NCBI RefSeq assembly: GCF_030247195.1
Contig: NW_026683311.1
Coordinates: 1-64,000 of the forward strand
Length of the DNA: 64,000 nucleotides
Direction of reading: 5' to 3'
Origin: Topomyia yanbarensis
Lineage: Eukaryota; Arthropoda; Insecta; Diptera; Culicidae
Shown: positions 49,466-61,300 of the stretch, piece after piece
Layout: each line of letters begins with the position of its first letter
Numbering within the stretch: the stretch's first letter is position 1
Notes under the pieces: generated by a model
Told to the model about the DNA's origin: nothing
What the model saw: the letters and a program-made list of their open reading frames with translations, nothing else
Databases searched by the model: none
Made by a program: the position numbers and the translations under genes

Positions 49466-49623
49466 GCCGTTCGAGCGAAAGTTGCAAGTTTTGCTCTTCT
49501 TTCCCTGTCTCTCCCCTGTCTTTGATACAACTGCTGCTACACTGATGCGGAAATAAGCCACCCTTTGAATATCTTGACCAAGCATAAGTTTTAGTTAAAA
49601 AATTCAAATTAGTATTCTGTATT

Positions 49624-49990
49624 CCTAGTTTTAAGATAGCTATAATTTTTACTCTTTATTGAAACTCTTGTCCTCCATCTTGTAAATAGAATTGAATCCC
49701 TAGTTTTAAGATTTCTGTGAAATTTCTCATAAATATTTGTTCCCCCTTTTGTGTACTAAACTATATTGTTAGTTTTAAGATAACCGTAAAATATTTCGTA
49801 AAATACTATTACTCCCCCTCTTGTATATCAAAGTGAATCCCTTGTTTTAAATTTTTTCATAAAAAAATCTTTTGGCCCTCTTTTGTATATTGAATCTTAT
49901 TTCTAGTCTTAAGATAGCTGTAAACTTTCTTTTCCTTTGTAAAAAAAAATATTTCAACATTGTAACCTCCTAGTTTTAAGATATCCAAAA
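49624..49990 (+). repeat. Degenerate ~70 bp tandem repeats in the LINE 3' UTR
   Basis: About six copies of a unit centred on CTAGTTTTAAGATA, at roughly 49625, 49700, 49770, 49841, 49903 and 49970 (spacing 62-75). Each is followed by an A/T-rich stretch of the type GCTGTAAA-TTTC, and most by a C-rich CCCTCTTGTATA-like stretch leading to GAATCCC. The copies differ by substitutions and small indels. Repeats in LINE 3' UTRs can be places where reverse transcriptase slips or recognises its template; the role here is unknown. Confidence 0.75.
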
Positions 49991-50009
49991 TGTAAAAACA
50001 AAAGCATTT

Positions 50010-50037
50010 GGCACCGCCAAGCTAACGCATTTGTGCC
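50010..50037 (+). other. Possible small stem-loop near the LINE 3' end
   Basis: GGCAC at 50010-50014 can pair with GTGCC at 50033-50037 across an 18 base loop, just upstream of the polyadenylation signal. GCATTTG occurs on both sides. A five base-pair stem is weak, but 3' structures are used by some LINE reverse transcriptases to find their RNA. Confidence 0.3.
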
Positions 50038-50042
50038 TATCA

Positions 50043-50069
50043 AATAAACGAAATGAATAAAAAAAAAAA
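50043..50069 (+). terminator. Polyadenylation signals and A-tail of the LINE
   Basis: AATAAA at 50043-50048 and again at 50056-50061, the second running into an A-run of about eleven bases (50059-50069) that joins the right target duplication. This is the expected end of a polyadenylated LINE transcript. Confidence 0.8.
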
Positions 50070-50081
50070 TCTTTAAAATGC
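50069..50081. repeat. Right target-site duplication of the LINE
   Basis: ATCTTTAAAATGC, identical to 43872-43884; the first A may belong to the tail. The satellite monomer resumes directly after it with ATGAAACGTCGAG. Confidence 0.93.
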
Positions 50082-50455
50082 ATGAAACGTCGAGATTTTA
50101 TGTTATCACGAATTTTTTTTTTTTTTTGGAAATCGACTTTTTGGGACTTTGCCGATTTTGCACCTTTTTGCCTTTCTCAATAGAAAGGTATTGCAATTGC
50201 TCTGAAAACCGACTTTTTAACGGAGGCCCGGAGGGCCGAGTGACATATACCATTCGATTCAGTTCGTCGAGTTCGGCAAATGTCTGTGTGTGTGTATGTA
50301 TGTGTGTGTGTATGTATGTGTGTGTGTATGTGCGTCTGTGTGTGTGTACGCGAACACAATCTCACTCACTTTTCTCAGAGATGGATGAACCGATTTTTAC
50401 AAACTTAGTCCCAAATGAAAGGTGCAACGTTCCCATAGGCTGCTATTGAATTTCT

Positions 50456-53400
50456 AATGAATCCGACTTCCGGTTCCGGAATTACAGGGTGATGAGTACG
50501 ATCACGCAGAAAACGTCGATTTTAAGAAATTCTGCAATGAATGTATAATGGTGAAAATTTTTCCAAAATGTGACCACAACTGCTTCGATTTGTAGTACTA
50601 GGTCATTAACAGCCATTCAAAGTCTCTTTGGTCACATTGGCCACCATCATCGGTTCCGGAAGCCCCGGCGGAAGCATCCAAATTCAGAGTAACAGTCACA
50701 TCGGTTTCTCGGAGATGGCTAGACCGATTCGACCAAACTTGACCTCAAATGAAAGGTATTGCGTCCCCGTAAATGGCTATTAAATTTTATCCCCAACCGA
50801 CTTCCGGTTCCGGAGTTACGGGTTGTGGCGTGCGATCACATAGCAAATTGTGATTCAAACCGATACCCCGATGGAAGCAAAAAAGGTAAAAATTTCGCTA
50901 AAATGTCTCTCAAATAACTTAACTTTGCAGTTCTAGGTCACCGACGGCCAAACAAACTTTCGTTGACTACATTGACCACCATAGACGGTTCCGGAAGTGC
51001 CCGGGAAAAGCGGCCATCTTTCATAACTAGCAAACTCATATCAGTTTCTCGGAAATGGTTGGGCCGATTTTCACAAACTTAGTCCCAAATGATAGCTATA
51101 TTATCCCCACAGATGTTTGTAAAATTTCGCACGGATCGCTTGTATGGTTCCGGAAATATAGACTGAACGGTCCGGTCACACATGAAATTCCCATATAAGC
51201 CGGAACTCAAAATTTTTTTCAAAGGGGGGACCCCATGAAATTTCAGAAATCGAATTTATATTTTTGATGCCAAACATCTTTAAAATGCATGAAACGTCGA
51301 GATTTTATGTTATCTCGAAAAAATTTTTTTTATAAAAATCGACTTTTTGGGACTTTGCCGATTTCGCACCTTTTTGCCTTTCTCAATAGAAAGGTATTGC
51401 AATTGCTCTGAAAACCGACTTTTTAACGGAGGCCCGGAGGGCCGAGTGACATATACCATTCGATTCAGTTCGTCGAGTTCGGCAAATGTCTGTGTGTGTG
51501 TATGTATGTGTGTGTGTATGTATGTGTGTGTGTATGTGCGTCTGTGTGTGTGTACGCGAACACAATCTCACTCACTTTTCTCAGAGATGGATGAACCGAT
51601 TTTTACAAACTTAGTCCCAAATGAAAGGTGCAACGTTCCCATAGGCTGCTATTGAATTTCTAATGGATCCGACTTCCGGTTCCGGAATTACAGGGTGATG
51701 AGTACGATCACGCAGAAAATGTCGATTTTAAGAAATTCTGCAATGAATGTATAATGGTGAAAATTTTTCCAAAATGTGACCACAACTGCTTCGATTTGTA
51801 GTACTAGGTCATTAACAGCCATTCAAAGTCTCTTTGGTCACATTGGCCACCATCATCGGTTCCGGAAGCCCCGGCGGAAGTATCCAAATTCAGACTAACA
51901 GTCACATCGGTTTCTCGGAGGTGGCTAGACCGAATCAACCAAACTTAGTCTCAAATGAAAGATGTTGCGTCCCCGTAAATGGCTATTAAATTTTATTCCC
52001 AACCGACTTCCGGTTCCGGAGTTACGGGTTGTGGCGTGCGATCACATAGCAAATTGTGATTCAAACCGATACCCCGATGGAAGCAAAAAAGGTAAAAATT
52101 TCGCTAAAATGTCTCTCAAATAACTTAACTTTGCAGTTCTAGGTCACCGACGGCCAAACAAACTTTCGTTGACTACATTGACCACCATAGACGGTTCCGG
52201 AAGTGCCCGGGAAAAGCGGCCATCTTTCATAACTAGCAAACTCATATCAGTTTCTCGGAAATGGTTGGGCCGATTTTCACAAACTTAGTCCCAAATGATA
52301 GCTATATTATCCCCACAGATGTCTGTAAAATTTCGCACGGATCGCTTGTATGGTTCCGGAAATATAGACTGAACGGTCCGGTCACACATGAAATTCCCAT
52401 ATAAGCCGGAACTCAAAATTTTTTTCAAAGGGGGGACCCCATGAAATTTCAGAAATCGAATTTGTATTTTCGATGCCAAACATCTTTAAAATGCATGAAA
52501 CGTCGAGATTTTATGTTATCTCGAAATTTTTTTTTTTTATAAAAATCGACTTTTTGGGACTTTGCCGATTTTGCACCTTTTTGCCTTTCTCAATAGAAAG
52601 GTATTGCAATTGCTCTGAAAACCGACTTTTTAACGGAGGCCCGGAGGGCCGAGTGACATATACCATTCGATTCAGTTCGTCGAGTTCGGCAAATGTCTGT
52701 GTGTGTGTATGTATGTGTGTGTGTATGTATGTGTGTGTGTATGTGCGTCTGTGTGTGTGTACGCGAACACAATCTCACTCACTTTTCTCAGAGATGGATG
52801 AACCGATTTTTACAAACTTAGTCCCAAATGAAAGGTGCAACGTTCCCATAGGCTGCTATTGAATTTCTAATGGATCCGACTTCCGGTTCCGGAATTACAG
52901 GGTGATGAGTACGATCACGCAGAAAATGTCGATTTTAAGAAATTCTGCAATGAATGTATAATGGTGAAAATTTTTCCAAAATGTGACCACAACTGCTTCG
53001 ATTTGTAGTACTAGGTCATTAACAGCCATTCAAAGTCTCTTTGGTCACATTGGCCACCATCATCGGTTCCGGAAGCCCCGGCGGAAGTATCCAAATTCAG
53101 ACTAACAGTCACATCGGTTTCTCGGAGGTGGCTAGACCGAATCAACCAAACTTAGTCTCAAATGAAAGATGTTGCGTCCCCGTAAATGGCTATTAAATTT
53201 TATCCCCAACCGACTTCCGGTTCCGGAGTTACGGGTTGTGGCGTGCGATCACATAGCAAATTGTGATTCAAACCGATACCCCGATGGAAGCAAAAAAGGT
53301 AAAAATTTCGCTAAAATGTCTCTCAAATAACTTAACTTTGCAGTTCTAGGTCACCGACGGCCAAACAAACTTTCGTTGACTACATTGACCACCATAGACG

Positions 53401-55274
53401 GTTCCGGAAGTGCCCGGGAAAAGCGGCCATCTTTCATAACTAGCAAACTCATATCAGTTTCTCGGAAATGGTTGGGCCGATTTTCACAAACTTAGTCCCA
53501 AATGATAGCTATATTATCCCCACAGATGTCTGTAAAATTTCGCACGGATCGCTTGTATGGTTCCGGAAATATAGACTGAACGGTCCGGTCACACATGAAA
53601 TTCCCATATAAGCCGGAACTCAAAATTTTTTTCAAAGGGGGGACCCCATGAAATTTCAGAAATCGAATTTGTATTTTTGATGCCAAACATCTTTAAAATG
53701 CATGAAACGTCGAGATTTTATGTTATCTCGAAAATTTTTTTTTATAAAAATCGACTTTTTGGGACTGCCGATTTCGCACCTTTTTGCCTTTCTCAATAGA
53801 AAGGTATTGCAATTGCTCTGAAAACCGACTTTTTAACGGAGGCCCGGAGGGCCGAGTGACATATACCATTCGATTCAGTTCGTCGAGTTCGGCAAATGTC
53901 TGTGTGTGTGTATGTATGTGTGTGTGTATGTATGTGTGTGTGTATGTGCGTCTGTGTGTGTGTACGCGAACACAATCTCACTCACTTTTCTCAGAGATGG
54001 ATGAACCGATTTTTACAAACTTAGTCCCAAATGAAAGGTGCAACGTTCCCATAGGCTGCTATTGAATTTCTAATGGATCCGACTTCCGGTTCCGGAATTA
54101 CAGGGTGATGAGTACGATCACGCAGAAAATGTCGATTTTAAGAAATTCTGCAATGAATGTATAATGGTGAAAATTTTTCCAAAATGTGACCACAACTGCT
54201 TCGATTTGTAGTACTAGGTCATTAACAGCCATTCAAAGTCTCTTTGGTCACATTGGCCACCATCATCGGTTCCGGAAGCCCCGGCGGAAGTATCCAAATT
54301 CAGACTAACAGTCACATCGGTTTCTCGGAGGTGGCTAGACCGAATCAACCAAACTTAGTCTCAAATGAAAGATGTTGCGTCCCCGTAAATGGCTATTAAA
54401 TTTTATCCCCAACCGACTTCCGGTTCCGGAGTTACGGGTTGTGGCGTGCGATCACATAGCAAATTGTGATTCAAACCGATACCCCGATGGAAGCAAAAAA
54501 GGTAAAAATTTCGCTAAAATGTCTCTCAAATAACTTAACTTTGCAGTTCTAGGTCACCGACGGCCAAACAAACTTTCGTTGACTACATTGACCACCATAG
54601 ACGGTTCCGGAAGTGCCCGGGAAAAGCGGCCATCTTTCATAACTAGCAAACTCATATCAGTTTCTCGGAAATGGTTGGGCCGATTTTCACAAACTTAGTC
54701 CCAAATGATAGCTATATTATCCCCACAGATGTCTGTAAAATTTCGCACAGATCGCTTGTATGGTTCCGGAAATATAGACTGAACGGTCCGGTCACACATG
54801 AAATTCCCATATAAGCCGGAACTCAAAATTTTTTTCAAAGGGGGGACCCCATGAAATTTCAGAAATCGAATTTGTATTTTTGATGCCAAACATCTTTAAA
54901 ATGCATGAAACGTCGAGATTTTATGTTATCTCGAAAAATTTTTTTTATAAAAATCGACTTTTTGGGACTGCCGATTTCGCACCTTTTTGCCTTTCTCAAT
55001 AGAAAGGTATTGCAATTGCTCTGAAAACCGACTTTTTAACGGAGGCCCGGAGGGCCGAGTGACATATACCATTCGATTCAGTTCGTCGAGTTCGGCAAAT
55101 GTCTGTGTGTGTGTATGTATGTGTGTGTGTATGTATGTGTGTGTGTATGTGCGTCTGTGTGTGTGTACGCGAACACAATCTCACTCACTTTTCTCAGAGA
55201 TGGATGAACCGATTTTTACAAACTTAGTCCCAAATGAAAGGTGCAACGTTCCCATAGGCTGCTATTGAATTTCT
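50456..55274. repeat. Higher-order repeat, period 4819, copy 1
   Basis: Four monomers whose private variants recur exactly 4,819 bp later: CTAATGAATCC (variant A at 50460 and 55279), GCGGAAGCATCC, GATGTTTGTAAAA (near 51113 and 55932), GAATTTATATTT (51252 and 56071) and TTTTATTCCC (near 51992 and 56811). The left limit lies between about 50165 and 50460, downstream of the LINE, so the LINE was not part of the duplicated unit. Boundaries are approximate. Confidence 0.8.
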
Positions 55275-58200
55275 AATGAATCCGACTTCCGGTTCCGGAA
55301 TTACAGGGTGATGAGTACGATCACGCAGAAAACGTCGATTTTAAGAAATTCTGCAATGAATGTATAATGGTGAAAATTTTTCCAAAATGTGACCACAACT
55401 GCTTCGATTTGTAGTACTAGGTCATTAACAGCCATTCAAAGTCTCTTTGGTCACATTGGCCACCATCATCGGTTCCGGAAGCCCCGGCGGAAGCATCCAA
55501 ATTCAGAGTAACAGTCACATCGGTTTCTCGGAGATGGCTAGACCGATTCGACCAAACTTGACCTCAAATGAAAGGTATTGCGTCCCCGTAAATGGCTATT
55601 AAATTTTATCCCCAACCGACTTCCGGTTCCGGAGTTACGGGTTGTGGCGTGCGATCACATAGCAAATTGTGATTCAAACCGATACCCCGATGGAAGCAAA
55701 AAAGGTAAAAATTTCGCTAAAATGTCTCTCAAATAACTTAACTTTGCAGTTCTAGGTCACCGACGGCCAAACAAACTTTCGTTGACTACATTGACCACCA
55801 TAGACGGTTCCGGAAGTGCCCGGGAAAAGCGGCCATCTTTCATAACTAGCAAACTCATATCAGTTTCTCGGAAATGGTTGGGCCGATTTTCACAAACTTA
55901 GTCCCAAATGATAGCTATATTATCCCCACAGATGTTTGTAAAATTTCGCACGGATCGCTTGTATGGTTCCGGAAATATAGACTGAACGGTCCGGTCACAC
56001 ATGAAATTCCCATATAAGCCGGAACTCAAAATTTTTTTCAAAGGGGGGACCCCATGAAATTTCAGAAATCGAATTTATATTTTTGATGCCAAACATCTTT
56101 AAAATGCATGAAACGTCGAGATTTTATGTTATCTCGAAAAATTTTTTTTTATAAAAATCGACTTTTTGGGACTTTGCCGATTTCGCACCTTTTTGCCTTT
56201 CTCAATAGAAAGGTATTGCAATTGCTCTGAAAACCGACTTTTTAACGGAGGCCCGGAGGGCCGAGTGACATATACCATTCGATTCAGTTCGTCGAGTTCG
56301 GCAAATGTCTGTGTGTGTGTATGTATGTGTGTGTGTATGTATGTGTGTGTGTATGTGCGTCTGTGTGTGTGTACGCGAACACAATCTCACTCACTTTTCT
56401 CAGAGATGGATGAACCGATTTTTACAAACTTAGTCCCAAATGAAAGGTGCAACGTTCCCATAGGCTGCTATTGAATTTCTAATGGATCCGACTTCCGGTT
56501 CCGGAATTACAGGGTGATGAGTACGATCACGCAGAAAATGTCGATTTTAAGAAATTCTGCAATGAATGTATAATGGTGAAAATTTTTCCAAAATGTGACC
56601 ACAACTGCTTCGATTTGTAGTACTAGGTCATTAACAGCCATTCAAAGTCTCTTTGGTCACATTGGCCACCATCATCGGTTCCGGAAGCCCCGGCGGAAGT
56701 ATCCAAATTCAGACTAACAGTCACATCGGTTTCTCGGAGGTGGCTAGACCGAATCAACCAAACTTAGTCTCAAATGAAAGATGTTGCGTCCCCGTAAATG
56801 GCTATTAAATTTTATTCCCAACCGACTTCCGGTTCCGGAGTTACGGGTTGTGGCGTGCGATCACATAGCAAATTGTGATTCAAACCGATACCCCGATGGA
56901 AGCAAAAAAGGTAAAAATTTCGCTAAAATGTCTCTCAAATAACTTAACTTTGCAGTTCTAGGTCACCGACGGCCAAACAAACTTTCGTTGACTACATTGA
57001 CCACCATAGACGGTTCCGGAAGTGCCCGGGAAAAGCGGCCATCTTTCATAACTAGCAAACTCATATCAGTTTCTCGGAAATGGTTGGGCCGATTTTCACA
57101 AACTTAGTCCCAAATGATAGCTATATTATCCCCACAGATGTCTGTAAAATTTCGCACGGATCGCTTGTATGGTTCCGGAAATATAGACTGAACGGTCCGG
57201 TCACACATGAAATTCCCATATAAGCCGGAACTCAAAATTTTTTTCAAAGGGGGGACCCCATGAAATTTCAGAAATCGAATTTGTATTTTCGATGCCAAAC
57301 ATCTTTAAAATGCATGAAACGTCGAGATTTTATGTTATCTCGAATTTTTTTTTTTTTATAAAAATCGACTTTTTGGGACTTTGCCGATTTTGCACCTTTT
57401 TGCCTTTCTCAATAGAAAGGTATTGCAATTGCTCTGAAAACCGACTTTTTAACGGAGGCCCGGAGGGCCGAGTGACATATACCATTCGATTCAGTTCGTC
57501 GAGTTCGGCAAATGTCTGTGTGTGTGTATGTATGTGTGTGTGTATGTATGTGTGTGTGTATGTGCGTCTGTGTGTGTGTACGCGAACACAATCTCACTCA
57601 CTTTTCTCAGAGATGGATGAACCGATTTTTACAAACTTAGTCCCAAATGAAAGGTGCAACGTTCCCATAGGCTGCTATTGAATTTCTAATGGATCCGACT
57701 TCCGGTTCCGGAATTACAGGGTGATGAGTACGATCACGCAGAAAATGTCGATTTTAAGAAATTCTGCAATGAATGTATAATGGTGAAAATTTTTCCAAAA
57801 TGTGACCACAACTGCTTCGATTTGTAGTACTAGGTCATTAACAGCCATTCAAAGTCTCTTTGGTCACATTGGCCACCATCATCGGTTCCGGAAGCCCCGG
57901 CGGAAGTATCCAAATTCAGACTAACAGTCACATCGGTTTCTCGGAGGTGGCTAGACCGAATCAACCAAACTTAGTCTCAAATGAAAGATGTTGCGTCCCC
58001 GTAAATGGCTATTAAATTTTATCCCCAACCGACTTCCGGTTCCGGAGTTACGGGTTGTGGCGTGCGATCACATAGCAAATTGTGATTCAAACCGATACCC
58101 CGATGGAAGCAAAAAAGGTAAAAATTTCGCTAAAATGTCTCTCAAATAACTTAACTTTGCAGTTCTAGGTCACCGACGGCCAAACAAACTTTCGTTGACT

Positions 58201-58300
58201 ACATTGACCACCATAGACGGTTCCGGAAGTGCCCGGGAAAAGCGGCCATCTTTCATAACTAGCAAACTCATATCAGTTTCTCGGAAATGGTTGGGCCGAT
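55275..58300. repeat. Higher-order repeat, period 4819, copy 2 (about 3 kb traced)
   Basis: Partner of 50456-55274. Shared private variants can be followed to about 56.8 kb, and anchors keep the 4,819 offset to 58505. By 58497 the copies differ (TTTTCGATG against TTTTTGATG). The right end is therefore uncertain. Confidence 0.7.
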
Positions 58301-61300
58301 TTTCACAAACTTAGTCCCAAATGATAGCTATATTATCCCCACAGATGTCTGTAAAATTTCGCACGGATCGCTTGTATGGTTCCGGAAATATAGACTGAAC
58401 GGTCCGGTCACACATGAAATTCCCATATAAGCCGGAACTCAAAATTTTTTTCAAAGGGGGGACCCCATGAAATTTCAGAAATCGAATTTGTATTTTCGAT
58501 GCCAAACATCTTTAAAATGCATGAAACGTCGAGATTTTATGTTATCTCGAAATTTTTTTTTTTAATAAAAATCGACTTTTTGGGACTGCCGATTTCGCAC
58601 CTTTTTGCCTTTCTCAATAGAAAGGTATTGCAATTGCTCTGAAAACCGACTTTTTAACGGAGGCCCGGAGGGCCGAGTGACATATACCATTCGATTCAGT
58701 TCGTCGAGTTCGGCAAATGTCTGTGTGTGTGTGTATGTATGTGTGTGTGTATGTATGTGTGTGTGTATGTGCGTCTGTGTGTGTACGCGAACACAATCTC
58801 ACTCACTTTTCTCAGAGATGGATGAACCGATTTTTACAAACTTAGTCCCAAATGAAAGGTGCAACGTTCCCATAGGCTGCTATTGAATTTCTAATGGATC
58901 CGACTTCCGGTTCCGGAATTACAGGGTGATGAGTACGATCACGCAGAAAACGTCGATTTTAAGAAATTCTGCAATGAATGTATAATGGTGAAAATTTTTC
59001 CAAAATGTGACCACAACTGCTTCGATTTGTAGTACTAGGTCATTAACAGCCATTCAAAGTCTCTTTGGTCACATTGGCCACCATCATCGGTTCCGGAAGC
59101 CCCGGCGGAAGTATCCAAATTCAGAGTAACAGTCACATCGGTTTCTCGGAGATGGCTAGACCGATTCGACCAAACTTGACCTCAAATGAAAGGTATTGCG
59201 TCCCCGTAAATGGCTATTAAATTTTATCCCCAACCGACTTCCGGTTCCGGAGTTACGGGTTGTGGCGTGCGATCACATAGCAAATTGTGATTCAAACCGA
59301 TACCCCGATGGAAGCAAAAAAGGTAAAAATTTCGCTAAAATGTCTCTCAAATAACTTAACTTTGCAGTTCTAGGTCACCGACGGCCAAACAAACTTTCGT
59401 TGACTACATTGACCACCATAGACGGTTCCGGAAGTGCCCGGGAAAAGCGGCCATCTTTCATAACTAGCAAACTCATATCAGTTTCTCAGAAATGGTTGGG
59501 CCGATTTTCACAAACTTAGTCCCAAATGATAGCTATATTATCCCCACAGATGTCTGTAAAATTTCGCACGGATCGCTTGTATGGTTCCGGAAATATAGAC
59601 TGAACGGTCCGGTCACACATGAAATTCCCATATAAGCCGGAACTCAAAATTTTTTTCAAAGGGGGGACCCCATGAAATTTCAGAAATCGAATTTGTATTT
59701 TTGATGCCAAACATCTTTAAAATGCATGAAACGTCGAGATTTTATGTTATCTCGAAAAAATTTTTTTTATAAAAATCGACTTTTTGGGACTTTGCCGATT
59801 TCGCACCTTTTTGCCTTTCTCAATAGAAAGGTATTGCAATTGCTCTGAAAACCGACTTTTTAACGGAGGCCCGGAGGGCCGAGTGACATATACCATTCGA
59901 TTCAGTTCGTCGAGTTCGGCAAATGTCTGTGTGTGTGTATGTATGTGTGTGTGTATGTATGTGTGTGTGTATGTGCGTCTGTGTGTGTGTGTACGCGAAC
60001 ACAATCTCACTCACTTTTCTCAGAGATGGATGAACCGATTTTTACAAACTTAGTCCCAAATGAAAGGTGCAACGTTCCCATAGGCTGCTATTGAATTTCT
60101 AATGGATCCGACTTCCGGTTCCGGAATTACAGGGTGATGAGTACGATCACGCAGAAAATGTCGATTTTAAGAAATTCTGCAATGAATGTATAATGGTGAA
60201 AATTTTTCCAAAATGTGACCACAACTGCTTCGATTTGTAGTACTAGGTCATTAACAGCCATTCAAAGTCTCTTTGGTCACATTGGCCACCATCATCGGTT
60301 CCGGAAGCCCCGGCGGAAGTATCCAAATTCAGAGTAACAGTCACATCGGTTTCTCGGAGATGGCTAGACCGATTCGACCAAACTTGACCTCAAATGAAAG
60401 GTATTGCGTCCCCGTAAATGGCTATTAAATTTTATCCCCAACCGACTTCCGGTTCCGGAGTTACGGGTTGTGGCGTGCGATCACATAGCAAATTGTGATT
60501 CAAACCGATACCCCGATGGAAGCAAAAAAGGTAAAAATTTCGCTAAAATGTCTCTCAAATAACTTAACTTTGCAGTTCTAGGTCACCGACGGCCAAACAA
60601 ACTTTCGTTGACTACATTGACCACCATAGACGGTTCCGGAAGTGCCCGGGAAAAGCGGCCATCTTTCATAACTAGCAAACTCATATCAGTTTCTCGGAAA
60701 TGGTTGGGCCGATTTTCACAAACTTAGTCCCAAATGATAGCTATATTATCCCCACAGATGTCTGTAAAATTTCGCACGGATCGCTTGTATGGTTCCGGAA
60801 ATATAGACTGAACGGTCCGGTCACACATGAAATTCCCATATAAGCCGGAACTCAAAATTTTTTTCAAAGGGGGGACCCCATGAAATTTCAGAAATCGAAT
60901 TTGTATTTTCGATGCCAAACATCTTTAAAATGCATGAAACGTCGAGATTTTATGTTATCTCGAAATTTTTTTTTTTAATAAAAATCGACTTTTTGGGACT
61001 TTGCCGATTTCGCACCTTTTTGCCTTTCTCAATAGAAAGGTATTGCAATTGCTCTGAAAACCGACTTTTTAACGGAGGCCCGGAGGGCCGAGTGACATAT
61101 ACCATTCGATTCAGTTCGTCGAGTTCGGCAAATGTCTGTGTGTGTGTGTATGTATGTGTGTGTGTATGTATGTGTGTGTGTATGTGCGTCTGTGTGTGTA
61201 CGCGAACACAATCTCACTCACTTTTCTCAGAGATGGATGAACCGATTTTTACAAACTTAGTCCCAAATGAAAGGTGCAACGTTCCCATAGGCTGCTATTG

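Larger units (their letters stand above)
43885..50068 (+). mobile_element. Full-length non-LTR retrotransposon (LINE), I-group-like, two intact ORFs
   Basis: A 6,184 bp insertion in one satellite monomer. It has no LTRs, a perfect 12-13 bp target duplication, a 302 bp 5' UTR, ORF1 (zinc-knuckle protein), ORF2 (endonuclease, reverse transcriptase, RNase H), an 865 bp 3' UTR and an A-tail of about 10-11 bases. Deleting the element and one target copy gives anchor spacing 1,207 bp (43869 to 51273), exactly a normal monomer. The flanks agree too: the upstream GAATTCG variant and the downstream TATCACG/GGAAATCG variant go together in other monomers. The RNase H domain excludes a typical Jockey-clade element and favours the I group (I, Loa, Outcast and relatives); the exact clade needs a tree. 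Both ORFs are open and the 5' end seems complete, so the copy looks young and possibly active. Confidence 0.93.
49204..50068 (+). other. 3' UTR and A-tail of the LINE
   Basis: 865 bases after the ORF2 stop (TAG). In order they hold a C15 tract (49451-49465), a ~370 bp zone of degenerate ~70 bp repeats (49624-49990), a short possible stem-loop (50010-50037), AATAAA signals and the A-tail. No third ORF is supported; frames through the C-tract on either strand are short and low-complexity. Confidence 0.85.

Noticed and set aside
49257..49607. Short ORFs around the C15 tract after ORF2
   Set aside because: They are low-complexity (Gly or Pro runs from the homopolymer), lie in the 3' UTR and show no domain.
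43885..50068. LTR retrotransposon or endogenous virus
   Set aside because: There are no flanking LTRs, no protease, integrase or envelope; the endonuclease is of the APE type and the 3' end is an A-tail, as in LINEs.
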